A DNA stretch of 64,000 nucleotides from Clostridiales bacterium (GTDB lineage Bacteria; Bacillota; Clostridia; Christensenellales; DUVY01): NCBI GenBank assembly GCA_031263605.1, contig JAISFM010000134.1, positions 1 to 64,000 on the forward strand. Reading direction: 5' to 3'. The notes beneath the pieces are model-generated. The model saw nothing but the letters and a program-made list of their open reading frames with translations. It made no database searches and had not been told where the DNA came from. Position numbers and translations under genes: made by a program. Positions 25,752 to 34,267 of the stretch are shown in pieces; the stretch's first letter is position 1; the number at the start of each line of letters is the position of its first letter.

Positions 25752-26207
25752 AGGATTAGAGAATGATCATGCAAGATGGTCGGATTGAGGACTTTGCGCA
25801 ATCGGTGGGAGATTTCTCGACTGCGCTCGAAATGACATGGGCTTGCGCAATCGGAATGACATGGGTTTGCGCGTTCGGAATGAGAGAGGAAAGCGCGGGG
25901 CGTTCCTGTGTATGGTAGAGATTGCCGCGTCGCGCTTTGCGCTCCTCGCAATGACAAACGGGGCGTTTCGTGTTCCCGCACAAGGACAAAGGATGCGAAA
26001 CGCATCCCGCACAAGGACAAATTATTGACTAATGATAAATGATAAATTGTTGACCTGTCGAAAAAGAGATGTCCGGCATGATTTATGTTTCTTGCCCACA
26101 GGCAACGCCGATTTAACGAGACCTATCCGAAATTAATCATTAATCATTCGTCATTCGCAACAAGTCTAACGACAAACGGACATTTTTCTCAAATACGGGA
26201 GGTCAAA
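25752..26207. repeat. 456-bp mosaic: dispersed repeats, family B unit 2, MITE scar, shared 17-mer
   Basis: It holds a GGGAGATTTCTCGACTGCG copy, two GCGCAATCGGAATGACATGG-like units, a GATTGCCGCG/CTCCTCGCAATGAC repeat (about 25918-25954), and a family B unit (about 26030-26155) with TAATGAT arrays at the left and ATTAATC arrays at the right. A CGCAACAAGTCTAACGAC scar follows at 26156-26173, then CAAACGGACATTTTTCT (26173-26189), which recurs at 43588-43604. Confidence 0.7.
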
Positions 26208-29000
26208 ATGAAAAGTTTATCCATCATGAAAGGCCGCAAATATCTTGCCTTGGGCGTTGCGTTGGTTTTTATGCTCGCGGGCGGCGGGCTTTTGCGGGCG
26301 TTCGCCGCTTGGGTCGCCCCGCGCAGCGTGCTGAATCACTCGATCGGCACGGGGACATACGGCTCCTATCAATTAAATGATACGGGCGAGGTAACGCTGG
26401 GGCTTGACGGGCGGCTCGTTTGGGACGCCGTTACGACGAAGGCGGGCGGCGTGGGCGCGGACGGTTACGAGGTAACGGTACATAACGACGACGACGGCGC
26501 GGAGACGGGCGGCGACATTGTGGAAACCGTCGCGGGCGCGGCCTATGAGCCGTATGCCTTGCCGGACGGCACCTATACCGCCACGGTCAAAGCCGCGCAT
26601 ACAAGCCCGTGGGTGGAGGATTCCGCCGTCGTTTCCGCGCCGATCAATTTCAAGGTCGAGCATATCGCAAGTTATACGGCGGCGGACATCGATACAACAA
26701 GCGGCAAATTCGAAACGGGGCAGGAGGGCTTGACGGCGGCTTATAACGGCGAAACGGGCTTGACCAAACTCAACGCGGGGAACAACGCGGGCTGGGGCTC
26801 GATTCAGACGAAAGCGGAGGCCGCCATACCCGCGCTGAATATGAGCAAAAACCCGCTTGTCGTCCTGCATACCGAGGGCGCGGACGGCGGCTATTATTTC
26901 AACTTCAAATACGACGGGTTGAGCGGCTATCAGCCCGCGCTCGGCGATACCTATACGGGTAGCGTTTGGCAGGGCAGCCGCACTGCGGTAATCAACGCCA
27001 ACCGAATCGTGAGCGATCCGAACCCGTTGACTGTGCCGGTTACAAATTTTCATTTCCAACTCGGCGCGACAGCGCGGGTCAGCAACAACATCTACAATGG
27101 GAACAACGTAATTTCGTATGTGTATTTAAGCGGAATCGACGTCGTATATATCAATCTCTATACGCCGCCGCCCGCCGCCGTAAAACTCGACGCGCCGACG
27201 CTGAACAAGTCGGGCGCGGCGGTACTCGTCGCGCCGCCCGAAAACAAATATATCGACGCGGACATTGTGTACGATATAACCGTTACGGACGACAGCACAA
27301 CGGCGGAAGTCGTTTCCTATGAGGACACAACGGCTACGACGGTCAATTTGGCGGCTCTGCCGCTTGTTTCGGGCAAAACGTATACGGTTTCCGTTACGGC
27401 TAAACCCGTGGACGGGCAGGATTACCATACCGAGTCCGACCCCGCAGAGTTGCGGTTTGGATATACCGAAAAATGCGTGATTACGGACTTTACGAGCATT
27501 GCGTACTCGCGGCGCGACGGCGGCGGAATATTTGCATCGGTTGACGAGAAAGGTATAACATACTATTGCGGGAACGGCGGTTATATAGTGGGAGCGTTGC
27601 ATATCGACGTGACGGGCATAGAGTTGACGGCCGATTCGGCGGTCATTCATAAATTAAGCGAGGTCGTTCTCGCTAACGGCGCGACGCAAGCGCGGTATAT
27701 TCATGGCTTTATAAAGGACACGGGGGGCGCGAGGGATGCCGTCGAAATGCCCGTATCGCCCGGGGAAATTATCGCGGATCCGGTGTTCGCGCCGAATACC
27801 GCCAACTTCCAAGGGACATATGTTATCAACAATATGCTGTACGTAGCGTCCGGAATGGGCGGCGACGCTTACGACCGCGCTATCATTCTCGAAAGCCTCG
27901 CAATCGCCGATTACGCGCTGCTGCCGAACGGCTTGACCGTAAGCCCGGCAAGCGCGGAGTTCGATAAGAACGCGCCGGAGGATTTAGAGTTTACGCTGGC
28001 GTTCACGCATGGGGCGGCGGCGCAAAAGGTCTCGAACGGGGCGGCCGTACTGAACGCGGGTACGGACTACGTCGTGGACGGCGACGCGCTGACGCTGAAA
28101 AAAGAGTATATGGCGACGCTGCCTTTCGGCTTGAATACCGTGCGGGTCACCGATACGCGGGGCTATGCGGCCGACATCGCTTTGACCGTGACCACGTCCG
28201 CGGAGTCCGAGCAGTTCGACGCGCCGATTGCGCAATTTGACAGTGCAGACGGCACGTTTAAATGGAGCGCGGTGGACGACGCTTTTAGCGGGTACGAGAT
28301 AGAGGCCTATTTGTTGAGCGATTGGGGCGACGATTTGAGCGAGGCCACGCCCGTTAAAACCGCCGATACAAAGGCCAACGCGAACGGAACGCCGTTTAAC
28401 GCGACTTCGTGGGTCGTTGCCGCCGATAATTTGACTACGGGCAAGTATGCGGCGCGGGTACGCGCGGCGGAGGTTTTACCCGCCTATACCGCGTCCGAAT
28501 GGTCGGATTTCGTATATCTCGATATTACGCGGGACGTATTTTGGGACGCGCAGGAAATTCCCACCGTATTCGACGGGGCCGTCGGGGGTTACAATACAGA
28601 AACGGGCGCGCAACATGCGGCGGCAACCTACGATTCGGAGAGCGGAGTTGTGCGGATTGCGCCTTCCCGAGACGGTTGGGGGATTCTTGCTTCGCCGCAA
28701 ATTACACTCGATATAAACGCAAGTTTGTATGTCGGCTATCATGCGGTCGAGGTTGTTTCCGGCGCAAATTGGAGCGACAATGTGTTTACCACATGGAGCA
28801 ATTACTTTGGCAACAAGATCCAAAACGCGGAACCCATCCCCAAATCTTTGTGTGGGACGCAGTGGGATGCGGGCGTACAGGGGAACGGACAGACGGTCAG
28901 AGTATGTATCCTTGTACAGGGAGCCAATAATGCAGGGTACACGGCTTTCCGCGGCATGGGCGTTTACCATATTACCGAGTATACGGCGCAACAGGTTTAA
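26208..29000 (+). CDS. Large secreted modular protein with X2 domain and recurrent GWG modules
   Basis: The 930-aa product starts at ATG 26208, six bases after GGGAGGT; the open frame upstream runs through repeats and is rejected. The signal segment YLALGVALVFMLAGGGLLRA ends before AWVAPR, without a lipobox. One recurrent module (nt about 26650-27155: NNAGWGSIQT, KNPLVVLHTEGADGGYYFNF) is followed by an Fn3-like linker and a module starting CVITDFTSIAYSRRDGG, matching the C-terminal order of the 12639 lipoprotein. An X2 domain (LTVSPASAEFDKNAPEDLEF, LKKEYMATLPFGLNTVRV) follows, then another Fn3-like domain and a final recurrent module (nt about 28515-28990: SRDGWGILASPQITLDINAS). There is no catalytic motif. 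It is probably a surface glycan-binding or scaffold protein. Confidence 0.78.
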   Translation: MKSLSIMKGRKYLALGVALVFMLAGGGLLRAFAAWVAPRSVLNHSIGTGTYGSYQLNDTGEVTLGLDGRLVWDAVTTKAGGVGADGYEVTVHNDDDGAETGGDIVETVAGAAYEPYALPDGTYTATVKAAHTSPWVEDSAVVSAPINFKVEHIASYTAADIDTTSGKFETGQEGLTAAYNGETGLTKLNAGNNAGWGSIQTKAEAAIPALNMSKNPLVVLHTEGADGGYYFNFKYDGLSGYQPALGDTYTGSVWQGSRTAVINANRIVSDPNPLTVPVTNFHFQLGATARVSNNIYNGNNVISYVYLSGIDVVYINLYTPPPAAVKLDAPTLNKSGAAVLVAPPENKYIDADIVYDITVTDDSTTAEVVSYEDTTATTVNLAALPLVSGKTYTVSVTAKPVDGQDYHTESDPAELRFGYTEKCVITDFTSIAYSRRDGGGIFASVDEKGITYYCGNGGYIVGALHIDVTGIELTADSAVIHKLSEVVLANGATQARYIHGFIKDTGGARDAVEMPVSPGEIIADPVFAPNTANFQGTYVINNMLYVASGMGGDAYDRAIILESLAIADYALLPNGLTVSPASAEFDKNAPEDLEFTLAFTHGAAAQKVSNGAAVLNAGTDYVVDGDALTLKKEYMATLPFGLNTVRVTDTRGYAADIALTVTTSAESEQFDAPIAQFDSADGTFKWSAVDDAFSGYEIEAYLLSDWGDDLSEATPVKTADTKANANGTPFNATSWVVAADNLTTGKYAARVRAAEVLPAYTASEWSDFVYLDITRDVFWDAQEIPTVFDGAVGGYNTETGAQHAAATYDSESGVVRIAPSRDGWGILASPQITLDINASLYVGYHAVEVVSGANWSDNVFTTWSNYFGNKIQNAEPIPKSLCGTQWDAGVQGNGQTVRVCILVQGANNAGYTAFRGMGVYHITEYTAQQV

Positions 29001-29370
29001 TGCGCGAAACGCGGCTTTATTGGTAGAGATTGCCGCATCGCGCTTCACGCTCCTCGCAATGACCAGGCCGTGTTTTATGAGCAATGCGGTGGTGCATTCG
29101 CAATCGGAATGAGAGAGAGGAAAGCGCGCGGGGCGTCCTGTGGTTGGTAGAGATTGCCGCGTCGCGCTTTGCGCTCCTCGCAATGACCGGCGGCAACGCC
29201 GCTTGTCTACTCCCCGCAATGACAGGTCTTGCCGTGTTTTATGGGCAGTGCGGTGGTGCATGGGATTGCGCAATCGGTGGGAGATTTCTCGGCTTCGCTC
29301 GAAATAACAGGGTGTGCGCATAACGGCACTATCCGGAAACAATTCCAGAATAACGGGAGGACGGCGCGGA
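29001..29370. repeat. 370-bp spacer of dispersed repeats
   Basis: It has two GATTGCCGC/CTCCTCGCAATGAC copies (about 29027-29063 and 29152-29188), a short CCGCAATGACAGG copy, and one GGGAGATTTCTCGGCTTCG copy near 29279. The ribosome site GGGAGG is ten bases before the next ATG. No gene is seen. Confidence 0.6.
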
Positions 29371-32025
29371 ATGATTTTGGCGCGGAAACTAAAAAAGATT
29401 TTTGCGGTGTTGTTCGCCGCGTGCTTGTGCGCGGCGGCCGCTTGCGCCGCTCCGGTTGCGGGGACGGACGGGGGCGGGGGCGCGCCCGTTGTTGCGACGT
29501 TGGCGGCCGGCGACGGGGCGTTCGAGTACGGCATCGATTTGGCCTACGGGCGGTGGGCGGCGGCCAGCGGCTGGCAGTCGGGCAGCAACCTGTACCCCGA
29601 AAAAGCAACCGACGGCGACACGGAAACGCGGTGGGGCGACGGGAACAACGCCGACGGCTGGATCTATGTCGATTTGGGCGCGCGCGAGAAAATCAAAAAG
29701 GTACGTTTGAAATGGGAAGCGAGCCACGCCACGCGGTACCTCGTGCAGGTCGGGAACGACCCGTCCGCGTGGACGACCGTCGTCACGGTGGACAACGCCT
29801 CGGCGGCGCAAAGCGAATGGCAATATCAGACTATCGTGTTCGACGCGGTAACCGAGGCGCAGTTTGTCAAAATCCAAGTCGCGTCTAAATCGCATACCAA
29901 TTACGGCGTGTCTATACACGACTTCGAGGTGTACGGTCCGAAAAACCCGACGGCGGCGACGGCCGTCGCCTCGTCGGCGGCGCGGGGCGTTTCGTTTTCG
30001 GCCGATAAAGCGACGGACGGCGACGCGAAGTCCTTTTTCGGCGCGGCGTTCAACGGAAATATGACGGCGGGCGCCGCGCCCTATATCTATACCGACGACG
30101 AGGCTTACCTTATCGCCGACCTCGGCGCGGAGCGGGAAATCGACGACATCAAAATCCGCTGGGGGCTGTGCTTCGCGCGTAAATACGAGGTCTTTGTTTC
30201 CGCGGGCGAGGCGGCGCGGGACGGGGGCGGCTGGAAGTCGGTCTATAAAACGGAGGCGTCCCTCGGCGAGGTCGAGGACCTGCCGATCGAGCGTCAAGTT
30301 GTCCGTTATATCAAAGTTGAACTGATTCAGCGCGAGGTCAACGAGCGGTACAAGGGCAATCCGGACGGTCGGGGCGGCGGGTATTTGGCCGACCACCGCG
30401 AGATGAAATTGTTCCCATGGAAAACGGGGTACGAAATCCGGTCGTTGGAGGCGTGGGATTGGGCGGCGGTTGCGGCCGTGCCCGTCGGGCGGACGATGGA
30501 ATTTGCAAAGGACGCGCCCGCTTGGACGCATATGAGCAATATCGCCCTCAACCCCGAGGGTTTGGTTTTGGCTCCCGTGGGCTATCCGACGCAAGCGAAG
30601 GGCTTGGGCGAGGCCGACTTCAACAATAAAAACGTGCCGGGGTTCGAGTCCTACGCGACCTATAATCCGGCGGTCATCGTGGACGATACGGGCGTGTTCC
30701 GCATGATATACCGCGCCGAACTGCCCTATAATCTGGACGATTACCACGGGGGGAGCGGGCGGCCGGCCTACGCGCACGTGTCCACGCTCGCCTATGCGTA
30801 CAGCGCGGACGGCGTGCATTTTACGCGGGGCGGCGATAGGCCCGTGGTCACGCCCAACATTCCGGCCGCGCGGTGGGGCGGCACCGAGGACCCGCGCATG
30901 TTCCGCGTGCGCGACGCGGCGGGCGCGCCGACCTATTACATCACCTTTACGATGTACGACGGCTCCAACGTCCGCGAGGGCATGGTCAAGACGGCCGACT
31001 TCGAGACGTACGGCGACATCATCGTTTTCGCGGGGACGGCGACGGGCATGAAAAGCGGCACCTTTGTGGTCGACCCGCAGGGCGACGCGGTGTTGATAGA
31101 CGACCCGCGCCCCGGCAAATCCGGCAAGGTCTATGTTTGTATTATGAAAGACGGCGGCGCGTGCTTTATCGGCTTTACCAAAAACGTGGAGTCGATCGCC
31201 CCGTCCGACATCGTCCGGTTGGACGGCGACGACGCGAACAGCATCGAGAAAAACGGCGGCTTGGACAGTTCCGCCAATATGGAGAGAGTGACGAGGGACA
31301 ACGAGTCGTGCGTCGCCCTGACCAATATTTACGGTCCCGACGACAAGGACATCGTCCTTATGTACGGCGGCACGCGGCTGAGCGACGGCGATTTGCAGTA
31401 CCGGCAGGACGGCGTTTCGGGCGGGTGGTTTTACGGCTTGGGGCTGGCGCGGATTTCCAAGGCTAATCCGTTCGAGTTGCTGCACCCGAATAAGCGCGAT
31501 TTGTTCGAGCCGTTCATGTACCCGACCGACACCAATAAAATCGACAGCGCGCTGTTCGTCAAGTGCATGTTCGCCGATACGATGATCCGGCACAAGGACA
31601 AATGGTATTTTTACTACGGCGCGGGGGATATGTACGTAGGCCTTGCCACGTCCAACGCCTCTTTCAGCGCGGCCGCGTCCGATTATACCGCGTCGGGCGG
31701 GACGGTGACGGCCTCCGTCTTGGCGCAAAACCGCCGTTACGACGGCGACAAGTCCGATATGCGCGTCCGATACGTTTACGAGGTCTACGGCGTGGACGGC
31801 GCGTTGCTGGACGAGGGCGGGGACTTTTTCGACATCGGGCATTTCACGCATGCGGCGGACGGAATCTATTCGCGCGGCCAATCGATCTCCATCGATATAC
31901 CCGCGCCGCAAGCCGCGCCGTATTATGTCGCGACGTATTTAACGGATATGAACGGCAAACTTCTGAACCAAAAGTCGTATTACGCGGCCATGGGCGGCGC
32001 AACGTCGTTCGGGGCGTGGAGTTAA
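29371..32025 (+). CDS. Secreted GH130 enzyme with two N-terminal F5/8C (CBM32-like) domains
   Basis: The 884-aa product starts at ATG 29371, ten bases after GGGAGG. The signal peptide ends in AAAAC (possible lipid Cys25). Residues 55-190 and 195-360 are two discoidin-like sugar-binding domains: LYPEKATDGDTETRWGDGNN, IYVDLGAREKIKKVRLKW, FSADKATDGDAKSFFG and LIADLGAEREIDDIKIRWG. Residues about 375-760 are a GH130 propeller with YNPAVIVDDTGVFRMIYRAE (431-450) and GGTEDPRMFRVRD (503-515; proposed general acid Asp507). The last 100 residues are a beta domain. GH130 enzymes act on beta-mannosides; extracellular ones are likely hydrolases because free phosphate is scarce outside the cell (inference). 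It is followed by the GLUG protein after 13 bases, so the two form an operon. Confidence 0.87.
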   Translation: MILARKLKKIFAVLFAACLCAAAACAAPVAGTDGGGGAPVVATLAAGDGAFEYGIDLAYGRWAAASGWQSGSNLYPEKATDGDTETRWGDGNNADGWIYVDLGAREKIKKVRLKWEASHATRYLVQVGNDPSAWTTVVTVDNASAAQSEWQYQTIVFDAVTEAQFVKIQVASKSHTNYGVSIHDFEVYGPKNPTAATAVASSAARGVSFSADKATDGDAKSFFGAAFNGNMTAGAAPYIYTDDEAYLIADLGAEREIDDIKIRWGLCFARKYEVFVSAGEAARDGGGWKSVYKTEASLGEVEDLPIERQVVRYIKVELIQREVNERYKGNPDGRGGGYLADHREMKLFPWKTGYEIRSLEAWDWAAVAAVPVGRTMEFAKDAPAWTHMSNIALNPEGLVLAPVGYPTQAKGLGEADFNNKNVPGFESYATYNPAVIVDDTGVFRMIYRAELPYNLDDYHGGSGRPAYAHVSTLAYAYSADGVHFTRGGDRPVVTPNIPAARWGGTEDPRMFRVRDAAGAPTYYITFTMYDGSNVREGMVKTADFETYGDIIVFAGTATGMKSGTFVVDPQGDAVLIDDPRPGKSGKVYVCIMKDGGACFIGFTKNVESIAPSDIVRLDGDDANSIEKNGGLDSSANMERVTRDNESCVALTNIYGPDDKDIVLMYGGTRLSDGDLQYRQDGVSGGWFYGLGLARISKANPFELLHPNKRDLFEPFMYPTDTNKIDSALFVKCMFADTMIRHKDKWYFYYGAGDMYVGLATSNASFSAAASDYTASGGTVTASVLAQNRRYDGDKSDMRVRYVYEVYGVDGALLDEGGDFFDIGHFTHAADGIYSRGQSISIDIPAPQAAPYYVATYLTDMNGKLLNQKSYYAAMGGATSFGAWS

Positions 32026-32038
32026 GGAGGGCGGGCGC

Positions 32039-33922
32039 ATGGTTAAAATCGGCAGGAAAACTTTTATCGGCCTTATCGCCGCCGCGCTTGTCCTTGTCAA
32101 TGCGGCTTGCGCGGTGTTTTTGGGCTTGGCCGTCGCCGCCAAACAGGACGGCGGCGGGGCGGCGCAAGCGGAAATCCAACTCGATACCCCCGCCGGCCTG
32201 TCTTATGCGGGCGGGACGCTGACGTGGGGCGCGGTCGCGAACGCGGGCGGCTACGTCGTTCGGGTGAACGGCGCGGAACGGGCGGTTCCCGATAACGGTT
32301 ACGCTTTTTCGGACGCCGAGTTCGGGACGTTCAAGGTATACGTGAAAGCGAAAGGCGACGGCGCGCGATACGCGGATTCGCCGTGGTGCGCGGCCTATAC
32401 GGTTGAAAAACCCGCCGCGCCGACAGCGTTGGGCGCGCCCGAAAGCCCGGCCTTCGGCGGCGGCGTGCTGGTGTGGGGCGCGGTGCCGGGCGCGGACGGC
32501 TATGTCGTGGAAATCGGCCCCGCGGACGGCGAAAAGGTTGAGTACGGGGCGGGCGCGGCGTATTATTTGATAGCGGCGGCCGGCTCCGGGGTTTTACAGG
32601 CGCGGGTCAAGGCCGTCGGCGACGGGATTGCCTTCACCGATTCGGACTGGTGCGCCCCGATACAATTCGACGCGGGGGACGGCGCGGCGGGGACGGAAAA
32701 GAAAATTTTGGGCGCGCCCCGCTATTTCCGGTACGACGCGGCCGCGCAGGCCTTGAAATGGGAGAGCGTCCCTTTCGCGTCGAACTATACGCTGATTGTG
32801 GGCGGCGGGGAAGCGGTTACGCTGCATAAATCCGCGACGCGGTACGACGCGTCGGCTTACGGCGCGGCCTTTGCCGCCTCGCTCGTCGCGGGCGGCGACG
32901 GCGAGGTTTATTTGGATTCGGACGCGGCTCGGGTCACAGTCGCGCCCGTGACTGTCGCGGAGATTTCGACCGAGGCGCAACTGCGGGCGATCGCGCCGTC
33001 CGGCTCGTATAAATTGACGGCGGACATCGCGCTGACCGCCGAATGGACGCCGATCGACTTTTTCGGGACATTCGACGGCGGCGGCAGGACGATTAGCGGT
33101 ATCTCGATTCGTTCGGATGCGGAAAACGTCGGGTTCTTTAACGCGGTCATCGACGGCGCGGTCAAGGATTTGACGCTGACGGGCGTGACTATCGCCGCCG
33201 AACGCGCGAACGGCTCCGGCTATTTGGGCGGCCTCGCGGGGCGCGCCGAAAACTTCACATTCACAAATTGTTCGGTTACGGCCGTCATCAACGCGGCGAA
33301 TTACAACGTAGGCGGTTTTGTGGGCTTAATCGCCAATACGTCCGACGGCGAGGTTTCCGCGCGAATCGACAAATGCTTTGCCGACGCGCAAATCGCCGCG
33401 ACGGGCGGCGGCTACGCGGCGGGCTTCGCCGCTCTGGTTACGACCAACGCGGCCGTCGTTACGCGCTCCGGCGCGGTGGGCTCCGTGACGGGCGCGGCCT
33501 TGTGCGTCGGCGGCTTTATCGGGTATCTGGGCTACAGCGCGGTCGAAAACTGCTACGCGCGGGTCAATCTTTCGACGGGCGCGCGGTATGCGTCGGCGGG
33601 CGGCTTTATCGCCGAGGCCGAGGGGCGCAACGCGACGGTCAAAGCCTCGTACTGCGCGGGCGACGCGGCTTTGAGCGGCGCGGACGCGGTCGGCGGGGGC
33701 TTTGCCGGAATCGCGCCCACGGGCTCCTACGGCGGCAATATCTTTGCCGATTGTTATTACGACGGCACCGTTTACACGCTGAACGGCGGCAAAATCGGCA
33801 ACCCCAACGCCAACGCGGGCGGGATTACGGCGTCCGCCGACTTGAAAAGCGGCTCGCTGCCGGCGGGGTTCAGCGCGGCGGTTTGGGACGCGGCGGCGGG
33901 GGCTTATCCGACATTGAAATGA
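32039..33922 (+). CDS. Secreted Fn3-like / GLUG-repeat beta-helix protein
   Basis: The 627-aa product begins 13 bases after the GH130 stop, behind AAGGAGGGCGGGCGC, so translation is probably coupled. The N-terminal hydrophobic segment TFIGLIAAALVLVNAACAVF may be a signal peptide or membrane anchor. Three Fn3-like repeats follow (LSYAGGTLTWGAVANAGGYV, VLVWGAVPGADGYVVEIG, LKWESVPFASNYTLIVGG). From about residue 305 a right-handed beta-helix of GLUG-type repeats is visible: FFGTFDGGGRTISGISIRSD, SGYLGGLAGRAENFTFTNCS, NVGGFVGLIANTS, CVGGFIGYLGYSAVENCYAR, SAGGFIAEAEG. GLUG repeats are common in Bacillota adhesins. It is probably a binding or adhesion partner of the GH130 enzyme. Confidence 0.82.
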   Translation: MVKIGRKTFIGLIAAALVLVNAACAVFLGLAVAAKQDGGGAAQAEIQLDTPAGLSYAGGTLTWGAVANAGGYVVRVNGAERAVPDNGYAFSDAEFGTFKVYVKAKGDGARYADSPWCAAYTVEKPAAPTALGAPESPAFGGGVLVWGAVPGADGYVVEIGPADGEKVEYGAGAAYYLIAAAGSGVLQARVKAVGDGIAFTDSDWCAPIQFDAGDGAAGTEKKILGAPRYFRYDAAAQALKWESVPFASNYTLIVGGGEAVTLHKSATRYDASAYGAAFAASLVAGGDGEVYLDSDAARVTVAPVTVAEISTEAQLRAIAPSGSYKLTADIALTAEWTPIDFFGTFDGGGRTISGISIRSDAENVGFFNAVIDGAVKDLTLTGVTIAAERANGSGYLGGLAGRAENFTFTNCSVTAVINAANYNVGGFVGLIANTSDGEVSARIDKCFADAQIAATGGGYAAGFAALVTTNAAVVTRSGAVGSVTGAALCVGGFIGYLGYSAVENCYARVNLSTGARYASAGGFIAEAEGRNATVKASYCAGDAALSGADAVGGGFAGIAPTGSYGGNIFADCYYDGTVYTLNGGKIGNPNANAGGITASADLKSGSLPAGFSAAVWDAAAGAYPTLK

Positions 33923-34267
33923 GGAGCGGCCGCTCCCGAAAAACGGGAGTGTGCAAACCGCGTTGCTCATAAACAACGGCAAGTCTGATGACGGCGGGCA
34001 GCGCGTTCGGAATGAGAGAGTAAAGCGCGGGGCTTTCCTCTGTTCGGTAGAGATTGCCGCGTCGCGCTTCCGCGCTCCTCGCAACAAGTCTAATGACAAC
34101 AGGGGCGTTTCGCCTCGAAAAGACACGCAAGGCCGCCGCAAGTTAATTTCGCAACAAGTCTAATGACCGCATATTCATTTCGCTGCAAGTCTAATGACCG
34201 GCAGCAACGCTGTTTGGACACTTCCCGAAAATTTCTAAAACCCGAAAAAACCCGTAAAGAGGTTCGT
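33923..34267. repeat. 345-bp spacer with MITE right-arm fragment and solo scars
   Basis: A GATTGCCGCG/CGCTCCTCGCAACAAGTC copy ends in a CGCAACAAGTCTAATGAC scar (34080-34097). Next is a right-arm fragment of the MITE-like element (about 34112-34167: CGAAAAGACACGCAAGGCCG ... TTCGCAACAAGTCTA), which ends with a second such sequence (34150-34167). A CTGCAAGTCTAATGACC variant lies near 34182. The ribosome site GTAAAGAGG precedes the next gene. Confidence 0.7.
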